Source of the DNA: Dirofilaria immitis
Lineage: Eukaryota; Nematoda; Chromadorea; Rhabditida; Onchocercidae
Length of the DNA: 64,000 nucleotides
NCBI GenBank assembly: GCA_024305405.1
Contig: JAKNDB010000109.1
Span: 4,092,001 to 4,156,000, forward strand
Direction: 5' to 3'
The translations under genes were made by a program, and so were the position numbers. Below, one piece after another: positions 41,134 to 54,361 of the stretch (the first letter of the stretch is position 1; every line of letters begins with the position of its first letter). A model generated the notes under the pieces. It saw nothing but the letters and a program-made list of their open reading frames with translations, was not told the DNA's origin and searched no databases.

Positions 41134-42094
41134 TGAATAAATACTATTAATACTGAGAAAAACAAAGGAATTCAATTCGCTGTCTTCATCGAGTGTCGTA
41201 CATCATTTGATAGTTGTCATGAGATCTAAAATGATTCAATATACATTTTTTAGAAATTATCGGTGATAGCAGCATAATGGAGTATTGCTGCTGCTTCATT
41301 TAGTAATACATTATATTCTGAAGTGTTAAACCTAGTCATAGTTCCAGCAAGTTCTGGTATTCATTGCATAGTACTTGAGACTATTTTTAAAAATTACAAC
41401 GTCAGATTCGATTAGATGCTCGTAGCAATTAGTATAGCATTTTTAAGGTATAATGTCCTATCCATGTAGAGCTATCAGTGAAACAACGGTTAGTTAAATT
41501 TATGCAAACATTTATTGCACTGAAAATAACTCAACCTTGTTTTGTTTCTTCTTTTTCGATTTTCAATTTCAATTTCGCATAATTCATTATTATTTTATCT
41601 GTTCTGACCACGTTAAATATCAATTCCAACAATTACTATTAAGCTCTTGAGCATTTACGCCAAAAGTGTTGAAAATTAATCGATCATAAACCAATGATTA
41701 CAAATCAACAAAATCAGAAAGAGATATTGAAATTGGTGAGTTGGAAAATGAATTAAAAAGTAAAATACGATTAAACTGTTTATTGGAAATGAGAGACGAA
41801 ATTCAACATAAAGTTGTCAATGAGACGAAAATATAAAAAAGGCTGCAAAGGTGAAAATTTTATGTAAGCAAAAGCAATCAAAGTAAGACGCTTGTTGCCG
41901 AGGAGACCAAGCGAAGGATGCGAAAAAAAGCAAGCAACTTTTCCAGGTAAGGTGCCATTCCTCACTTTTTCCTTTTTCTATCGTCGGCTAAACGTTTAGC
42001 CTTAGCCCAATTATCACATGCATACATACTTTATCGTCCTTTCCTTCCAGTCCTTACTTGATCTACTTGATTCATATCAATGCCAAAAATTTAG
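41134..42094. other. Stretch upstream of the OCR gene
   Basis: Holds the OCR upstream region: a TTTTTCTCAG acceptor lies 22 bases before its ATG. A possible small plus-strand exon lies near 41887-41946 (ends CCAG before GTAAGG). No RNA gene seen. Confidence 0.35.
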
Positions 42095-42385
42095 GAACAA
42101 ATATCTACATTTCTAAATCAGTCGCAGACAGCTCACTTAATTGATGGATATGTCGAGCGAAATAATCGAGATGAGCCATTTTCGAAACATTTATATACCA
42201 TCATGCCGCCTACTGGGGCATTCACAAACACAGTGGATGGAATTAATCACTTTATCTATCCTCTAGCTAATGTATCACTTTATGCATTTCCACAACGTTA
42301 TCCCAGTTATGGTTGCAGGGAGCCATTTGAGCGCTGGAACAGTAATGAAAATCTGAGCAACTCCATTCTATATTGCACGATTTGA
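42095..42385 (+). CDS. Possible terminal exon of an unrecognised small gene
   Basis: After a TTTAG acceptor an open frame of 96 codons runs to TGA at 42383-42385, with a composition more protein-like than the surrounding chance frames: TAHLIDGYVERNNRDEPFSK, then MPPTGAFTNTVDGINHF, then LYAFPQRYPSYGCREPFERW. A candidate upstream exon (41887-41946, ending KDAKKSKQLFQ) joins it in phase, but no start codon was found for it. No domain, signal peptide or membrane segment is recognised. It could be a nematode-specific protein or a chance frame. Confidence 0.3.
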   Translation, partial: EQISTFLNQSQTAHLIDGYVERNNRDEPFSKHLYTIMPPTGAFTNTVDGINHFIYPLANVSLYAFPQRYPSYGCREPFERWNSNENLSNSILYCTI

Positions 42386-43336
42386 TAACTTATTGTAAAC
42401 TTAATCTGAAAAGAACATATGAGGTGTCATCCATAAAACAAATTCCCTTTAAGCACTATACAACCATTTTTAAATGGCATTACTCCTGTTCTTTATTCAC
42501 TGAAAAAGGACAATACTGAAATGCACTTAGATTTTATCGATATAAATTCACTACTATAGAATACAAAATAATTTACATAAAAATAACGTCAGCAATATAA
42601 ATTTGCATATCCGATAAGATAATTTCCATTCATATATGGGCAAAATAAAAAGATAATATTCAAAAAATGATATTCAAAAAATTAACGTTCAAAAAATGTG
42701 TAGAAAAATAGAGTATTTTATACTCGTTAAAATTTCAACGACAAAAATTAAAGACCAATGAGAGATGATCATCGATAAACGATACATGTGAGAATGTAGT
42801 ATAACAACATAAAGTTCTAAAAACTAATAGAAAAGACAAAATTATGTTCAATGACACGAACTTACAAAACTGGGAAATCAGTATTATATTGTTAAGCACT
42901 ACTGAAAATGGAGAAATTATAATACGATAGTTGATTATGTACAATAAAACATGGCGCAAGAAGGACAAACAACTGTTATCATATATATTTTGATAATTAT
43001 CCACAATCTTAAATCACTAAAAAGAAACTTATTTAAGCATGTAATACATACAATATAATTATGCAATGAAAACCACCTCAAATTATATCACTCGCCATTT
43101 ACGACTATAGATTCTGCTGAAGGGAATCATCAAATCATATCAGGATTATCAGTAATTCATAATTTAGAAAAATTCATACCACTGCATAAGACATTCAAAA
43201 AAAAGAATTGGTATAAAAAAAAAAACACATTCATTCATCTTTACAAACGTTTACAGCAAAACCCCATGATTTGTCGAAACGGAAACCACTTTATATTAAA
43301 ACAGTGTATCGGTGAGTCACTTGTCCCAAATGAAAT
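42386..43336. other. Intergenic stretch
   Basis: Very AT-rich, with short imperfect repeats of TTCAAAAAATG near 42658-42700. It lies between the possible plus-strand exon and the RFWD3-like stop codon and probably contains both 3' UTRs. Confidence 0.35.
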
Positions 43337-46300
43337 TCAGCATTGTGTTTTAAGGAAGTAAACTGCTGTTTCACTTAAGCATCCTAACTGAAAATGTTGC
43401 ATGTCACTGGTCACAATTTCTTTAATATCGACAATCATATCATTAACACGCTTCACAACAATCGGACATTTCCGTATCCAATCATAAAGAACCTTAAAAT
43501 TGAATTTTCTTTGTTTCAACAACAGAAAATCATAAAATTACGATCAAACATAATGTGAAGAATTCAGACATAATTATGTAATTATGAAACCTCCAATCTT
43601 TTCTGAAGAAGATGAGCAAAAATTGCAAATATACATACCACATGTGAATTAGTTTCATCATAAACAGCAGAAAGTAGACCGTAAGGCGCAGTCCAAAATG
43701 CACTTCTGATCACACGTGTAAGTTTTTTGAAAGACTTCTGTACGTATGAATATGACGTAATTTCTTGTGCTCACTATTTAGGTCCAAAGAAAACAACATA
43801 TGAGTCACTGTTTCGTGACGCTGACTGGGAGCAAATGTTAACATCACATTGTTACTTCCCTGATCGTAACAAAATGAATTTATAGAACCTGAAACTAGTG
43901 TAAATTAAACTAATAAAAATTACAATATATTCAAAAATATTCTTTTAAAAAGGAAATTTAAAAATTTCACCTTCGTCAGATATCAAAACATATGGTTGCA
44001 TATGATGATAAAGCACACATTCTTTCAACGATGTAACGAAAAGAAAAAGACTGCCTTGTGCAAAACTGTAAATTTATGATAGGTAGACGTCCCCTGCAGC
44101 AAGTTATGTCAAACGGACCAACTGTTGGATTGTGGAGATTAAATTTCAAAACCCTACCTAAAATAAATAAGGACATCAAAACATGAACAAAGAAACGATC
44201 CAATGAAGCCAATACGGAAAATTTCGCATGAATGGATTTCTGAAATTCACCATTGATCAGACCAACTGCTACGTCATCCTCACTCAACCAGCAACAACAC
44301 CAACCGGAAGCTTGTAGGGGATGCGATGCAGGATTCTTGGGAGATCATCAAAACTGGAAATTAGCTTTACATCAATAATTGATCAGAATTCCCATTTTCT
44401 CCTTGAAACTGCTGTATTTGAGTAATTTTATTAAGGTGCATAAAAACTAATAATTTTGCGTTTTACCAGAGAAATTCTTAGCGTTGATTTATACTGTATA
44501 CGGATAAAACAGCATATAATTTCTTCAAAAGTATCCAAAATCCCAACTTCTCTTATTACAGTTACATTATTACAAACCTTGTAACACAAAGTGTCTTGTC
44601 TTCCCCAGTCGACAGCACTAACTGACGATCAAAAGGTGAAAATCTACAGCATCGAGGTTTCCTACTGTGGACTGGAATTACCATATCTTCGCGACCATCC
44701 ACTGTAATCTGCAATGAACAATGAAATAAAATAGTGTTGAATATTTAGCTAAGCAATCATCAATAAATATTAATAACGTATTTTCACAAATTATGTGTTA
44801 CGAAGATGTTGAGTAGGATACGCAATAAAGATGAACAAATATGGAAGTTACAATAGATGAAGACATTATTCTCTTCGATAGATTAGCTGATTGTACAAAC
44901 AATGAAAATGATATGTAAAAGAAAAGCGAGAAATAAAACTTGAGAAAGCTTGTGTCATACCTTTAATATTCATGTAAACTAAAAACCATTTAAATACAGT
45001 AATAAATCACCAATTTTAATCCATATGGCATAAATAGATCATTCCTAACTTTACAAGCTACCACAAAACATTCCCCATTCGCATCTAGCGATCGAGAACC
45101 TGGTTCGGATGATAACTGAATAATCGGGCCCGCAAGCAGTGAAAAATAAGCATCTTTTATCATTTGAGCAGCAAGAGTTGACGACCTAAAGTTATCCCTA
45201 AAATTATCAGTTTTTAAATTGATCCATTCCAATAAAGTTACTAGTACCATAAATTTATTTGCTCATCGAAGGAGTAAAAATCGTTAAAATTTCCTTATCT
45301 AACCAAAAATGCGACCTATTATCATGTGACAGCAAATACTTCAACAATATTCTTCAACAACGTGAAAAATATTGTTATATTCAATTTTCATGGTTTCTGA
45401 AATTAATAAGATGCAAATAAAATGAGAATGAATGACACTTATTGCGACGCACACTTTTACTTCTAATTAACTGTCAACAATTAAATTCAGTCAATGGCTT
45501 TACTAACAAGAAGAAAAATTAATAACTTACCGGGATTTGTTATCATGCTTTTCCTTAAGAGCTATCCTCGCTCTCAATTGTGCATTTTCAAGATTTAATC
45601 TTTCGATCTCAGATCTGTATGAATTAGATTTTCTTCTTTTACAATTTTTTCTTTTAGACGTTCATTTTCAAGACGTAAACTATCGTTTTCAGCCCTGTAT
45701 GCATTGTTCATCTCTTTTAAACATTCCAGTTCTGTTGTATCAAGCGCCTATAATTTCATTTTCAATCATCGTATGGGTACCAATCATTCTCTTAATGCTC
45801 TAACCTTTGCTTGAAGCATAAAAAAGCAATTCAATAACATCTTGATACATATAGAACAAGTAAATGAAACTGTTTACGTTTACTTAAAACTTATTGCTCA
45901 TTTTCCATTCTATGATGAATGAAGTCCAAACTCAGCCAAAACACGAACTGCCTTAAATACATAATTAGGATGAAATGTTGAAAAAATGTTAATTAACCTT
46001 TACAGCTCGTACATACAAACGTCGTATATCAGTAATTCGTGCTTTAGTCTTACACTGCGGACATTTAGCAGCTTTTTCTGTTCGAATCCATCTTTCAATA
46101 CAGGACTGTCCGAACAAGTGCCCACACTTCAAACACACTATCCTACAAAGTTTGATGTGAATGACTGTCTATTCTTAATAACTGTAGAATAGTTTGTTTG
46201 AGTGGAAAGAGCACGTTTTAATAAATGTCATCATTACTCAAAAATCCTCTAGACCCACCTATGAGAACCTGAAATTGTATACGCTTCAAAACAAATTGAA

Positions 46301-47032
46301 CAACTAGTCGATTCATCACCATCTAAACCACTTTCTGCAATACATATATGTACACAGATTACTTTCACAGATTCCCATAAAACTTGACTTTAACCTAAAA
46401 GCTCCGCAAAATCAAAAACAAAACGAGCATAAATTAAACCAATGCACACACATTAATACCATATGAAATAATACAATGAACATTTAGAATTTTGAATTCA
46501 AAATAAATATAATTTCTGTTGTTATCACCATTAAAAGATCTACGACGACGCTTCTTATTTATATTATCATCATCAGCCTCTTCATCACTACTCAAGATCA
46601 TACGTGTTGCTCGATGATGTGGCTGATCAGGTCCTTGATTCTAAAGGAAAAAATCCATTGTTCCAGAGAATGAAAGTACGCTATTTCTCATTAAAGTCTC
46701 GATACACTACAATTTAACTGCTTTATTTTAAAGTCTAAAGCAAATACTAATCTGCAAATTCTAATTTGCAAGCACTATACAATTTGTTGACTAAATGAAG
46801 ACAATTTAGGATTTCCGTTTAGAGTCTTTTCTATGGTTAAGATGAAGGCTAATTCTGCCTTTCATGATCCAGAACACTTTAAAAAGTAACTTACATTATC
46901 TGCAGTGCTTCCCACTTCAATAAATGAATGACTTTCCAACATAATTCGATGATTATTTTGCTCCTCAGACATTATAAAACCATCATTACTATCTTCCAAA
47001 ACTGTCACAGTTTCGTCAGATTCCGAGATCAT
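43337..47032 (-). CDS. RFWD3: RFWD3-type RING/WD40 E3 ubiquitin ligase
   Basis: Human RFWD3 is a nuclear ligase acting with RPA in replication-stress and crosslink repair. Exons: 47032-46895 (MISESDETV, acidic), 46640-46529 (LSSDEEADDD, then KKRRRRS), 46334-46259, 46142-45998, 45747-45531, 45185-45011, 44708-44578, 44353-44251, 44157 to about 44060, 43888-43775, 43737-43639 and 43492-43337 (stop TGA). The RING starts CSICFEAYTISGSHR and continues CLKCGHLFGQSCIERWI, KCPQCKTKA and TDIRRLYVRAVK, wording specific to RFWD3. A coiled coil follows (ENDSLRLENERL, EIERLNLENAQL), then WD40 blades (SRKPRCCRFSPFDRQLV, GWCCCWLSEDDVAVGLING, RSAFWTAPYGLL). Breaks: missing A at 45629-45632 in the coil, missing C at 44317-44320, and one unresolved phase at 43775/43737. 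A splice acceptor lies 17 bases before the ATG. About 490 residues against 774 in human. Confidence 0.87.
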
Positions 47033-48976
47033 TTAGAGTCTACAGATACTGAAATAAAAAGACAAAGTAAGACAGCCATTGATAAATCATGTTAATCAAC
47101 CCCGACACCATTTTTAATTGGACAAATTAAATGGCTAATAGAAGTAATAGACATAGTGTGCGGATAGAAGGTAAAATGAATTTCAGAAAGATTTCAACAA
47201 AAAGCAGAAAACTTAGCAAGAGGCCTCCATCAAAGCATTTACAAAAGAGTGCCGTTCCTTCTACATGCTAGAAATCTTTGCTTTCACAAAAATGTTCGAC
47301 CATTTGAGATATTTATCACAATTCAAACAATATGGGAGAGGAGAAGCAATTTTAACACGGAAAAATCAGCAATTTTATATTTTATATTAGCGGAAATGCT
47401 TGTTATGTATTAGTAAATGACTTCTGCGTGATACAGTCCATTTCTTCTGTAGATAATTTTGCACATCATTACTCTAAACTCATGCACCTTAACTCTACCA
47501 TTACTTTAATAAATGAAACCGCAAAAGAAATTACGTGCCTCCCACAAGATTACGAAACCAAACCATATGAGTTGCACACTTAGTAGCCAAAGGTTACAAT
47601 TTCATCCATCATTTGTAACGTCCGGTTTGGGTTGCTATTTATTTCGCGGCTGCTGTCGAATCACCAATTTAAAAACAATTTAGTCTGTTAGGATGGCGGA
47701 ATTGTCCGCTTCGAGTGCGTCTTAGTGTCTCAAGTTGTTGATCGAGGGTTCATGCAAGTCAAACATTTAAACCTATTCTAGTACACATGTAGTTTATCTA
47801 GCGAGAATTATATCGACGAGCAGTTTAATGGCTAAAATTGTACTATTTTCGTCCGCCTTCAGTTTCCTTCTGCGCGCATTTACACTACTATGAAAATCAG
47901 TGTGCAGACTAACTATCCGGCGTCGTATGATCGTCTCCAATGAAGAAGATAACTTAAACAAAAAGAAAAAATGTGAAAAGAAATTTTAGTGTTACAAAAT
48001 CCTTTCCATCAACTTTCTTCCTATGAAACGAGGGGTGCCATACCTTTGATAATGCTAAGTGTCCGACAGTCTTGAATGCTAAGTGTCCGACAATCTTGAA
48101 CCATTCAAATTTGATTTTGAACATTATAAAAATGTCACTGATTGAAATTTTAGGAAAAAACTTGAAGCTAATAGTTCTTATTTTATTTTGAGGATAAGTT
48201 TAGCATGGAAAGACAAACTTAGATAGGACGAACTGGAAAAATCATATTGTTGCTATTTACAGTTTTATGCAGTTGAGAGCAAAGATCACAAGACACTTTA
48301 ATTGTAATATCCTTGAATGAATTTTCAACAAGTTTTTTCGATAATCATATATATGTATATACAGATAATCACTTATAGAATACAGATAGTGTACAGAACT
48401 AACCGAGTTCTGTTGACGGTTATGAAAATTTTGTACATTTTAATTGATATGCATGCATACACTTTAGGTGATTGAATTTATATTAGCAAAAATCCAAGCA
48501 GTGGTACCAACAAATTAGTAGATTTGAAAGAGTAACATGAGCAAAAGTGTAAGATGTGAAGGAAGCAAGTGGTTAGACGATCCTTGTGTATATTCTTTAT
48601 CTGAAATTTAACTTTTCTTATTTTATGTACTTTACAAAGACATCTACAGCATTAAGTAGTAAATAATTTCAGTAATTTAATTTAAAGAATGAATTAATTT
48701 CAGATACTCACATCGGGCTTTCTATAATTAATGATATTTAGTATCTACGGAAATTGGCTTGAATAATGTACAATGCACGAAAATGGCAACAATTCATCAG
48801 CTGGCTCATATCAAAGGCAACAAGTTATTTGTTTTGGAAGTTAGAAAATACATTCATGAATATTGAATTTGATATTCAAAATCTATGGATTATTTCTACA
48901 TATGCAAACGAAAATTATTTGTATAAATGTTATCATATTGCTCGGTCATGAGAGCGAATTAGAATCTATTTATATA
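47033..48976. other. Intergenic stretch with tandem duplication
   Basis: No exon supported. It contains the RFWD3-like gene's upstream region, with its TTTATTTCAG acceptor just left of the boundary, and a perfect-but-one 24-bp tandem duplication at 48051-48098. Confidence 0.4.
48051..48098. repeat. 24-bp tandem duplication
   Basis: Two adjacent copies of a 24-bp unit beginning AATGCTAAGTGTCCGAC (48051-48074 and 48075-48098), differing at a single base. Confidence 0.85.
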
Positions 48977-51688
48977 TCACTTACTTTTACTAGTAGTAGC
49001 CTTACGATCCTGAAATCTTGATCTACTCCCATATTTGGCATTATTATCCTCTAAAATCTGCTCATCCTCCATACTTCGTAAATCAAATTCATTGAAAATA
49101 TTCTGCAATTTGATCATGCAATATTTCATTCAAGTATACTAATGTTAGCTATAAGCCGATAAGCTGTAAGCTTAGATTCACAATTTACCCTTGCTGTGGT
49201 GGTCATTAACATCGCGATGTCTGCTACGGTAACTTCTTGTCCGGTTTTCAAATCAATCATCCGACACTGCAATTTCATGTCATACCCATTCGAGGGTAAT
49301 ATTTGCATATAGATCGAATTCTGTTTTTTTATGACTGCTCAAGACTGTCCAGATAGCATCATTTTCTCTAGAATCAGCAGTCTGAAATAAAGTTATCTAA
49401 TCAACTAAAAAAAAATCAGGAAAGAGATTGATGCAAAAAAGCTAAAGTCATTACTTATAACACTTCTAATAAGAATAAAATGAAGCTACTAAGGTTGTGT
49501 TTTGTCTCATAGCATCTTCATCACCGTCATATTTCACATGATCGACAAAATCTGTCATCGGTGTAGTGAACATTGCATCCTGGAATGAGAAATTGGGCTT
49601 ACATTCGTTATTTATACTAATAGATTTCCCGAAATTTTCAAGATAACCTGTGGAAGAAGCTTTAGTCGCTGACATTCATTTGGTAAAATGAATGATACAA
49701 GCAGGGTGTATGCATCACTTGACTTCATCTCTGGCGATGGATTCATTTTTGTCGTATGACTCACCACTGCTGCTACTATCCTGTGCTGTAGGTAAAATGA
49801 TGGAAAAGTTTCAAAAATGTGAGTGTTGTTTATACTATTATCATTGTTTCACTTCACTCTAGTATTACTCAACACTTATTCTATCATGGATATTTTCAGA
49901 CTAATGCTTTACAGTATCATTTTCCCTTCAATTTTGTACCTTTACCTTTTAAGATGTTTTCTCTTGGAAATTTGGATATAATTATGCTCAAAGAAAAGCG
50001 GAAATTGTAAAATTAACTAGTAAGTTTGAATGACCGATTGAACATTCCTTCTCAGCCATATTCTGGATGCAGTTGATGAAACATGTCGATGAACTATAAA
50101 TATCAATTTCACTTATTAAAAACAATTATCAAATAATTTAAAATTACCAATTATTCATCAAATACTCAATTTTTGTTTTTTTTTTTGATTTGAAAACTTA
50201 AATGAAATGAAAGCTATGATCTTAAATGAGCAAGAATAGTACCTGCACAAATTGTAAAAGGTGGGGACTTCAAGAAGTTTGTTACCATTTCCATCCAATA
50301 TATTTGTTACTTCAACTTTCTTCTCTATTGATGCCTTAGAAAGAACTTCTCCCATTTTGCATTGATTATCGCAAGTGAAGTAAATGAATGCTGAAGAGCC
50401 ATAAAGACATGGAAGTATGTCTTCTAGTGCTACAATAAAAATATGCTGACAATGGTCACAAACTTAGCATACCATCTAAATTATGTAAATGAAGTCTCTG
50501 TGAAATCCGATCTAAATGCTTCAGTGAGGTGATAAGGCCTAGCATGGCAATCAGTCATATGATACTTTCCTCATGTACGCTGGAGCTAAATGATCAGAAC
50601 CAGTAATATTTTAACTGGTGGTACATTAGAACCGCTTTGAACCTGTTTCAGAATCTCTTCTAGAAGGCCGTTTAATATGTGATTGCGTGATCAGGAAAAG
50701 TGCAGCAATAAATTGGAAGATATTGTATTGCTACAACCAGCCTAGTGAATTAACTTTCAATCGGATTCGATAAAATACGTTTAACGAACCATCATGATTG
50801 ATGGCACAGAGATAATCGATGATTGCTGTAGTAACGCCAAGCAGTGCATCTTTACAACTTGTTTTATGATGAAGGCACCGCTGGAATATATCGAAATGGC
50901 TGCAATATTGTTAAAATTTTATAAGATAAAAGATAAGAATTAATCATATAAGACAATCTTGTTTCCACATCCATCATTTGTAATCTGTAAGGATGGTACA
51001 CATTCTACCATGGCAACGTTTATTCTTTTAACGTTTATTTAGAAATTATTTGGAAACCAAAATATCCGGACATTTTTCATTAATAGTTACTTACCTACAA
51101 ATGTTACCAATTTCATCAATGGAACGTTGTCCTGCAAACGGTTGATCCATCATACTGGCAACTTCATCTAAACAAACTTGCAAGCAGTCTGATGGCTGCA
51201 AACTTTCTAAGAAGTCGAATATATGAAAATCATTCATGTAAACACCTGAAAATAAAATTTCTCTTTGGTCTGACGGTTAGGCTACTTTGAATTCAACTTA
51301 TAGTTTGTGGTTTTACTTTAGGTGACAAATTTTTAGCTTCCAGGAAGTTTTCTTATTTCTTATATGAATGAACTTAAGAAGATTTCGGAACAATAGTTTT
51401 AAGTGTATCACTTAACCCGAACACGTTTTTGCTCCTTCTTGATAAAAGAAATCAAAAACACTAACCATGAAGCAAATTCCGCACCAGTTCATTTGTTTCC
51501 AAAGTACTGCTTACAGTGGATAGCAATGTTGAATTGACTGCAGTTACATATGAAAATTCTAATTCTTTTGTTTCATTATCTTTCTTTGTACCATTTTGTA
51601 TGGAAGAAGTTTCTGATACTATGGTGTTAGCAAATGAAAAAATAATCAGTAATAAGAGTACTAAAATACGATGCATATTTTGATGCAT
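48977..51688 (-). CDS. Secreted chondroitin-proteoglycan-4-domain protein
   Basis: Eight exons: 51688-51466, 51245-51095, 50899-50790, 50429-50243, 49780-49648, 49579-49490, 49381-49189 and 49102-48977 (stop TGA). All junctions agree in phase. The signal peptide is HRILVLLLLIIFSFANTIVS; two NxT/NxS sites follow in a Thr/Ser-rich stretch. The cysteine domain reads SDCLQVCLDEVASMMD, EIGNICSHFDIFQRCLHHKTSC, DYLCAI, ILPCLYGSSAFIYFTCDNQC, the pattern I associate with nematode CPG4 domains (eggshell/embryonic chondroitin proteoglycans in C. elegans). LPNECQRL matches the terminal CQRL of the gene at 9.7-12.6 kb. A less conserved acidic tail follows. In the seventh exon a T7 run at 49324-49330 has one base too many for the best frame. 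The final AAAA/GTAAGT could also be a donor leading to a further exon. Confidence 0.65.
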
Positions 51689-54361
51689 ATTTCTTAATCT
51701 AAAATATTCATCGTTAAGAAGTAATTCCTATATTAGAGTATATCTCGATTAGGTTGAGGAATTACCTACGAATTTATTATCAATAAAAAAAGCTAATGAT
51801 ATAGACAAAGAGCTAAAATAGTAGAAAATATTCTGTTTCTCAAGTTTATCAATAGCAGAATCGGACATTTGTAAAATCATTTGTCTTTCTACTTATTTTA
51901 ATGCTAACTTCTTGATTAAAAGGGGATTCAGACTAGTCTTTCAAATAAGCAAAGTTTTAGATAAAACTAATTCCTAGATATCTAAAAGAATTTTCAAGAA
52001 AATATGTAACTGGTAGCTGGGCAATATTCTTATTTAGAAAGAAGAGACAAAACGCTCTGAGCTTGATTTTGTGATGAATGAGTGAAACGAAATAATGATG
52101 GATTTGCGAGTGATGGTCAAGCTTGATCATGTCCGATTGTTCATACGTATGCGAATTCTGCAAGAAATAACCAATATAATGATAGCAATGATAGCCATGT
52201 GAATTATTTTAGCGTAATAAATACCATTGAATCACTTATTTGTTATTATTAAACTTTAAATTACATCACTGGTGTAATCAATCAAACTTTAATATCTGAT
52301 AAAGGTATAATTTTTCACCCTTGCAGATTATTTCCAAAAATTTCCGAGTTTCTACGAGTTTTTTCTGCGTAATTACTGGTCGTCGATTTTCAGAAATTCT
52401 GCAGAAGTATTGGGATTGATATTGATTGATAGCTAATGATATCGAGAGAGATTTTCATCGAATGATATTCAATGGTGGTTAAAAATTAATATGCTACCCA
52501 CTATATGAGTAAGATTCTTACTGTGACTAAACAGAATTTCTCTTCGCACTATATTTGGATGATGAATATACCTAAAACATAGAAGTCATAATATTGTATG
52601 TTCGCAGATCTTTGGCAGATATAGAAAGTTCTAGAAACTCCATTTGGCGCCTATACAGATTACTAGAACCAAATTATCTTATTCCATTTTATTTTCTAAG
52701 TAATGTCTTGATTAGTTACTCTGTCCAAGATAATCATTAGGAAGAAATCCTATCTTTTGATTACTTTAGCTTGTCAAAGATTATATTTGATGATATCAAC
52801 ATAAGGTTTAAATACTCTCTGTTATTTTAATTCAATTATTATTTCTTTTTTGCTTTCTATAAATTTGGATGTGATCGAAAAGCTTTTTTGTATTTTCAAA
52901 ACTACGTTTATCTTGGTACGAAAGAAAACAGAAAGATACTTCAACTAAAATTTTTGTTACTTAAAACATATATCTTGACTAAGAGATTTTCAGGTAAGAT
53001 TAAATCTGAACAATGAAAAATTCGAAGCAAGATTTCACGAATGTAACTTCACAAGTGGACACTCATGACGATATTTTGTAAAATTTAAAGTTTTTAAATT
53101 AATAAAAGCTGAAAATTTTCTAGAGAAGTTCATAGATGTTGATGTAATACATGCATCAACATCACTACAGGAAAGCATGAACGATCAGACAGTTTCATTA
53201 ACGTATTTGGATGTAAAATGTGAATAATTTAGTCTAAAAGAATATAAATTTGTAACGGTGTATAAGGACATATCTCGTAGCGATTAAAAACTGAGCAATG
53301 ATCATAGTAGTTTTTAATTAAGCTTGTTCAAAACAAAGATTAATTACATTTCCAAATTGGAACTAAAAGTTTAATTTACTTTAAAATCAAAACCATATTT
53401 TATTATGCTAACATGCTACTTTAGTTATATTTAAAATTATATTTAATTTTGATTTTGAGTTGAATTTCAAGGCACTAGAAATTTTTTCTTCAATGATACT
53501 TTTGATACTCAGTGATTAATTTAGCTAAAAATACTGAGTTATTACACTGATAGTGTTCACTAGAAAAAGTTAATATTAATGGCACATAAATAAGTCAAGT
53601 TCGGTTGTCTTGATTTAGAATAGCATTTCAAGCACTGAATTTGACAGTAATAAGTGGGAGAACTCTCATCAATAATAAGAATTGTTTTCGATCTTGGAAA
53701 AATTAAAGATTTAATCTAATGGAAGTATTTTATTCAGTCATCAATTTTGTAAGCTCTATAAAAAATTCATCCTTTGGTCAAAATTCGAAAGTATATACGA
53801 TCAACAGATATGGGAGAAGATAATCAGCCAGTTAAACATCTGACCAATTATAAATTGCCCAACAGCTATACTTTTTTGGTACTATTCACATCAAGGTATT
53901 GTTTCATTAAAAATTACATCTAAACCAAACTGATAACAGAAATTGCCTTGAATATCCTATTATTTGAAGCATGGTTATTGGAACATGATTTATAAGGTTT
54001 ATAAGGAATTCTTACTATTGGTCTGATAATATCTGAGGTCAAATATATATACTTGCTCAAATCTAGCAATGTAAATAATAGTTAACTATCAAAATAAAGA
54101 TGCTTCAGCGAAAAGTGATGGCGTCATTGTAACACTTCTAGCCTGGTAACCTCATGTTTGATGATATAAGATGTCATCTATGATAACTATCCATTTTTGT
54201 TGAATTTAACCGAATTGTCATTTGTGTTGAGAAACGTTTAAGAAATTTCTAAGCTGGTAGGAAGTGTTTTTTACTATATGAACAAAAATCTTACCGGAAA
54301 TGAAGTCATTTATGCGTTCCGAAACACTTGATTTAAATGCATTTTTCAGACATCAGCAACA
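51689..54361. other. Intergenic stretch between divergent genes
   Basis: Between the starts of a minus-strand and a plus-strand gene, so it contains both promoters. No exon or RNA gene seen. A TTTTTCAG acceptor ends at 54349, 12 bases before the next gene's ATG. Confidence 0.4.

Noticed and set aside
43735..44345. Programmed frameshifting as explanation for the broken WD40 frames
   Set aside because: The shifts occur in many unrelated genes at simple short homopolymers without a shared slippery motif or downstream structure. Sequence error is simpler.
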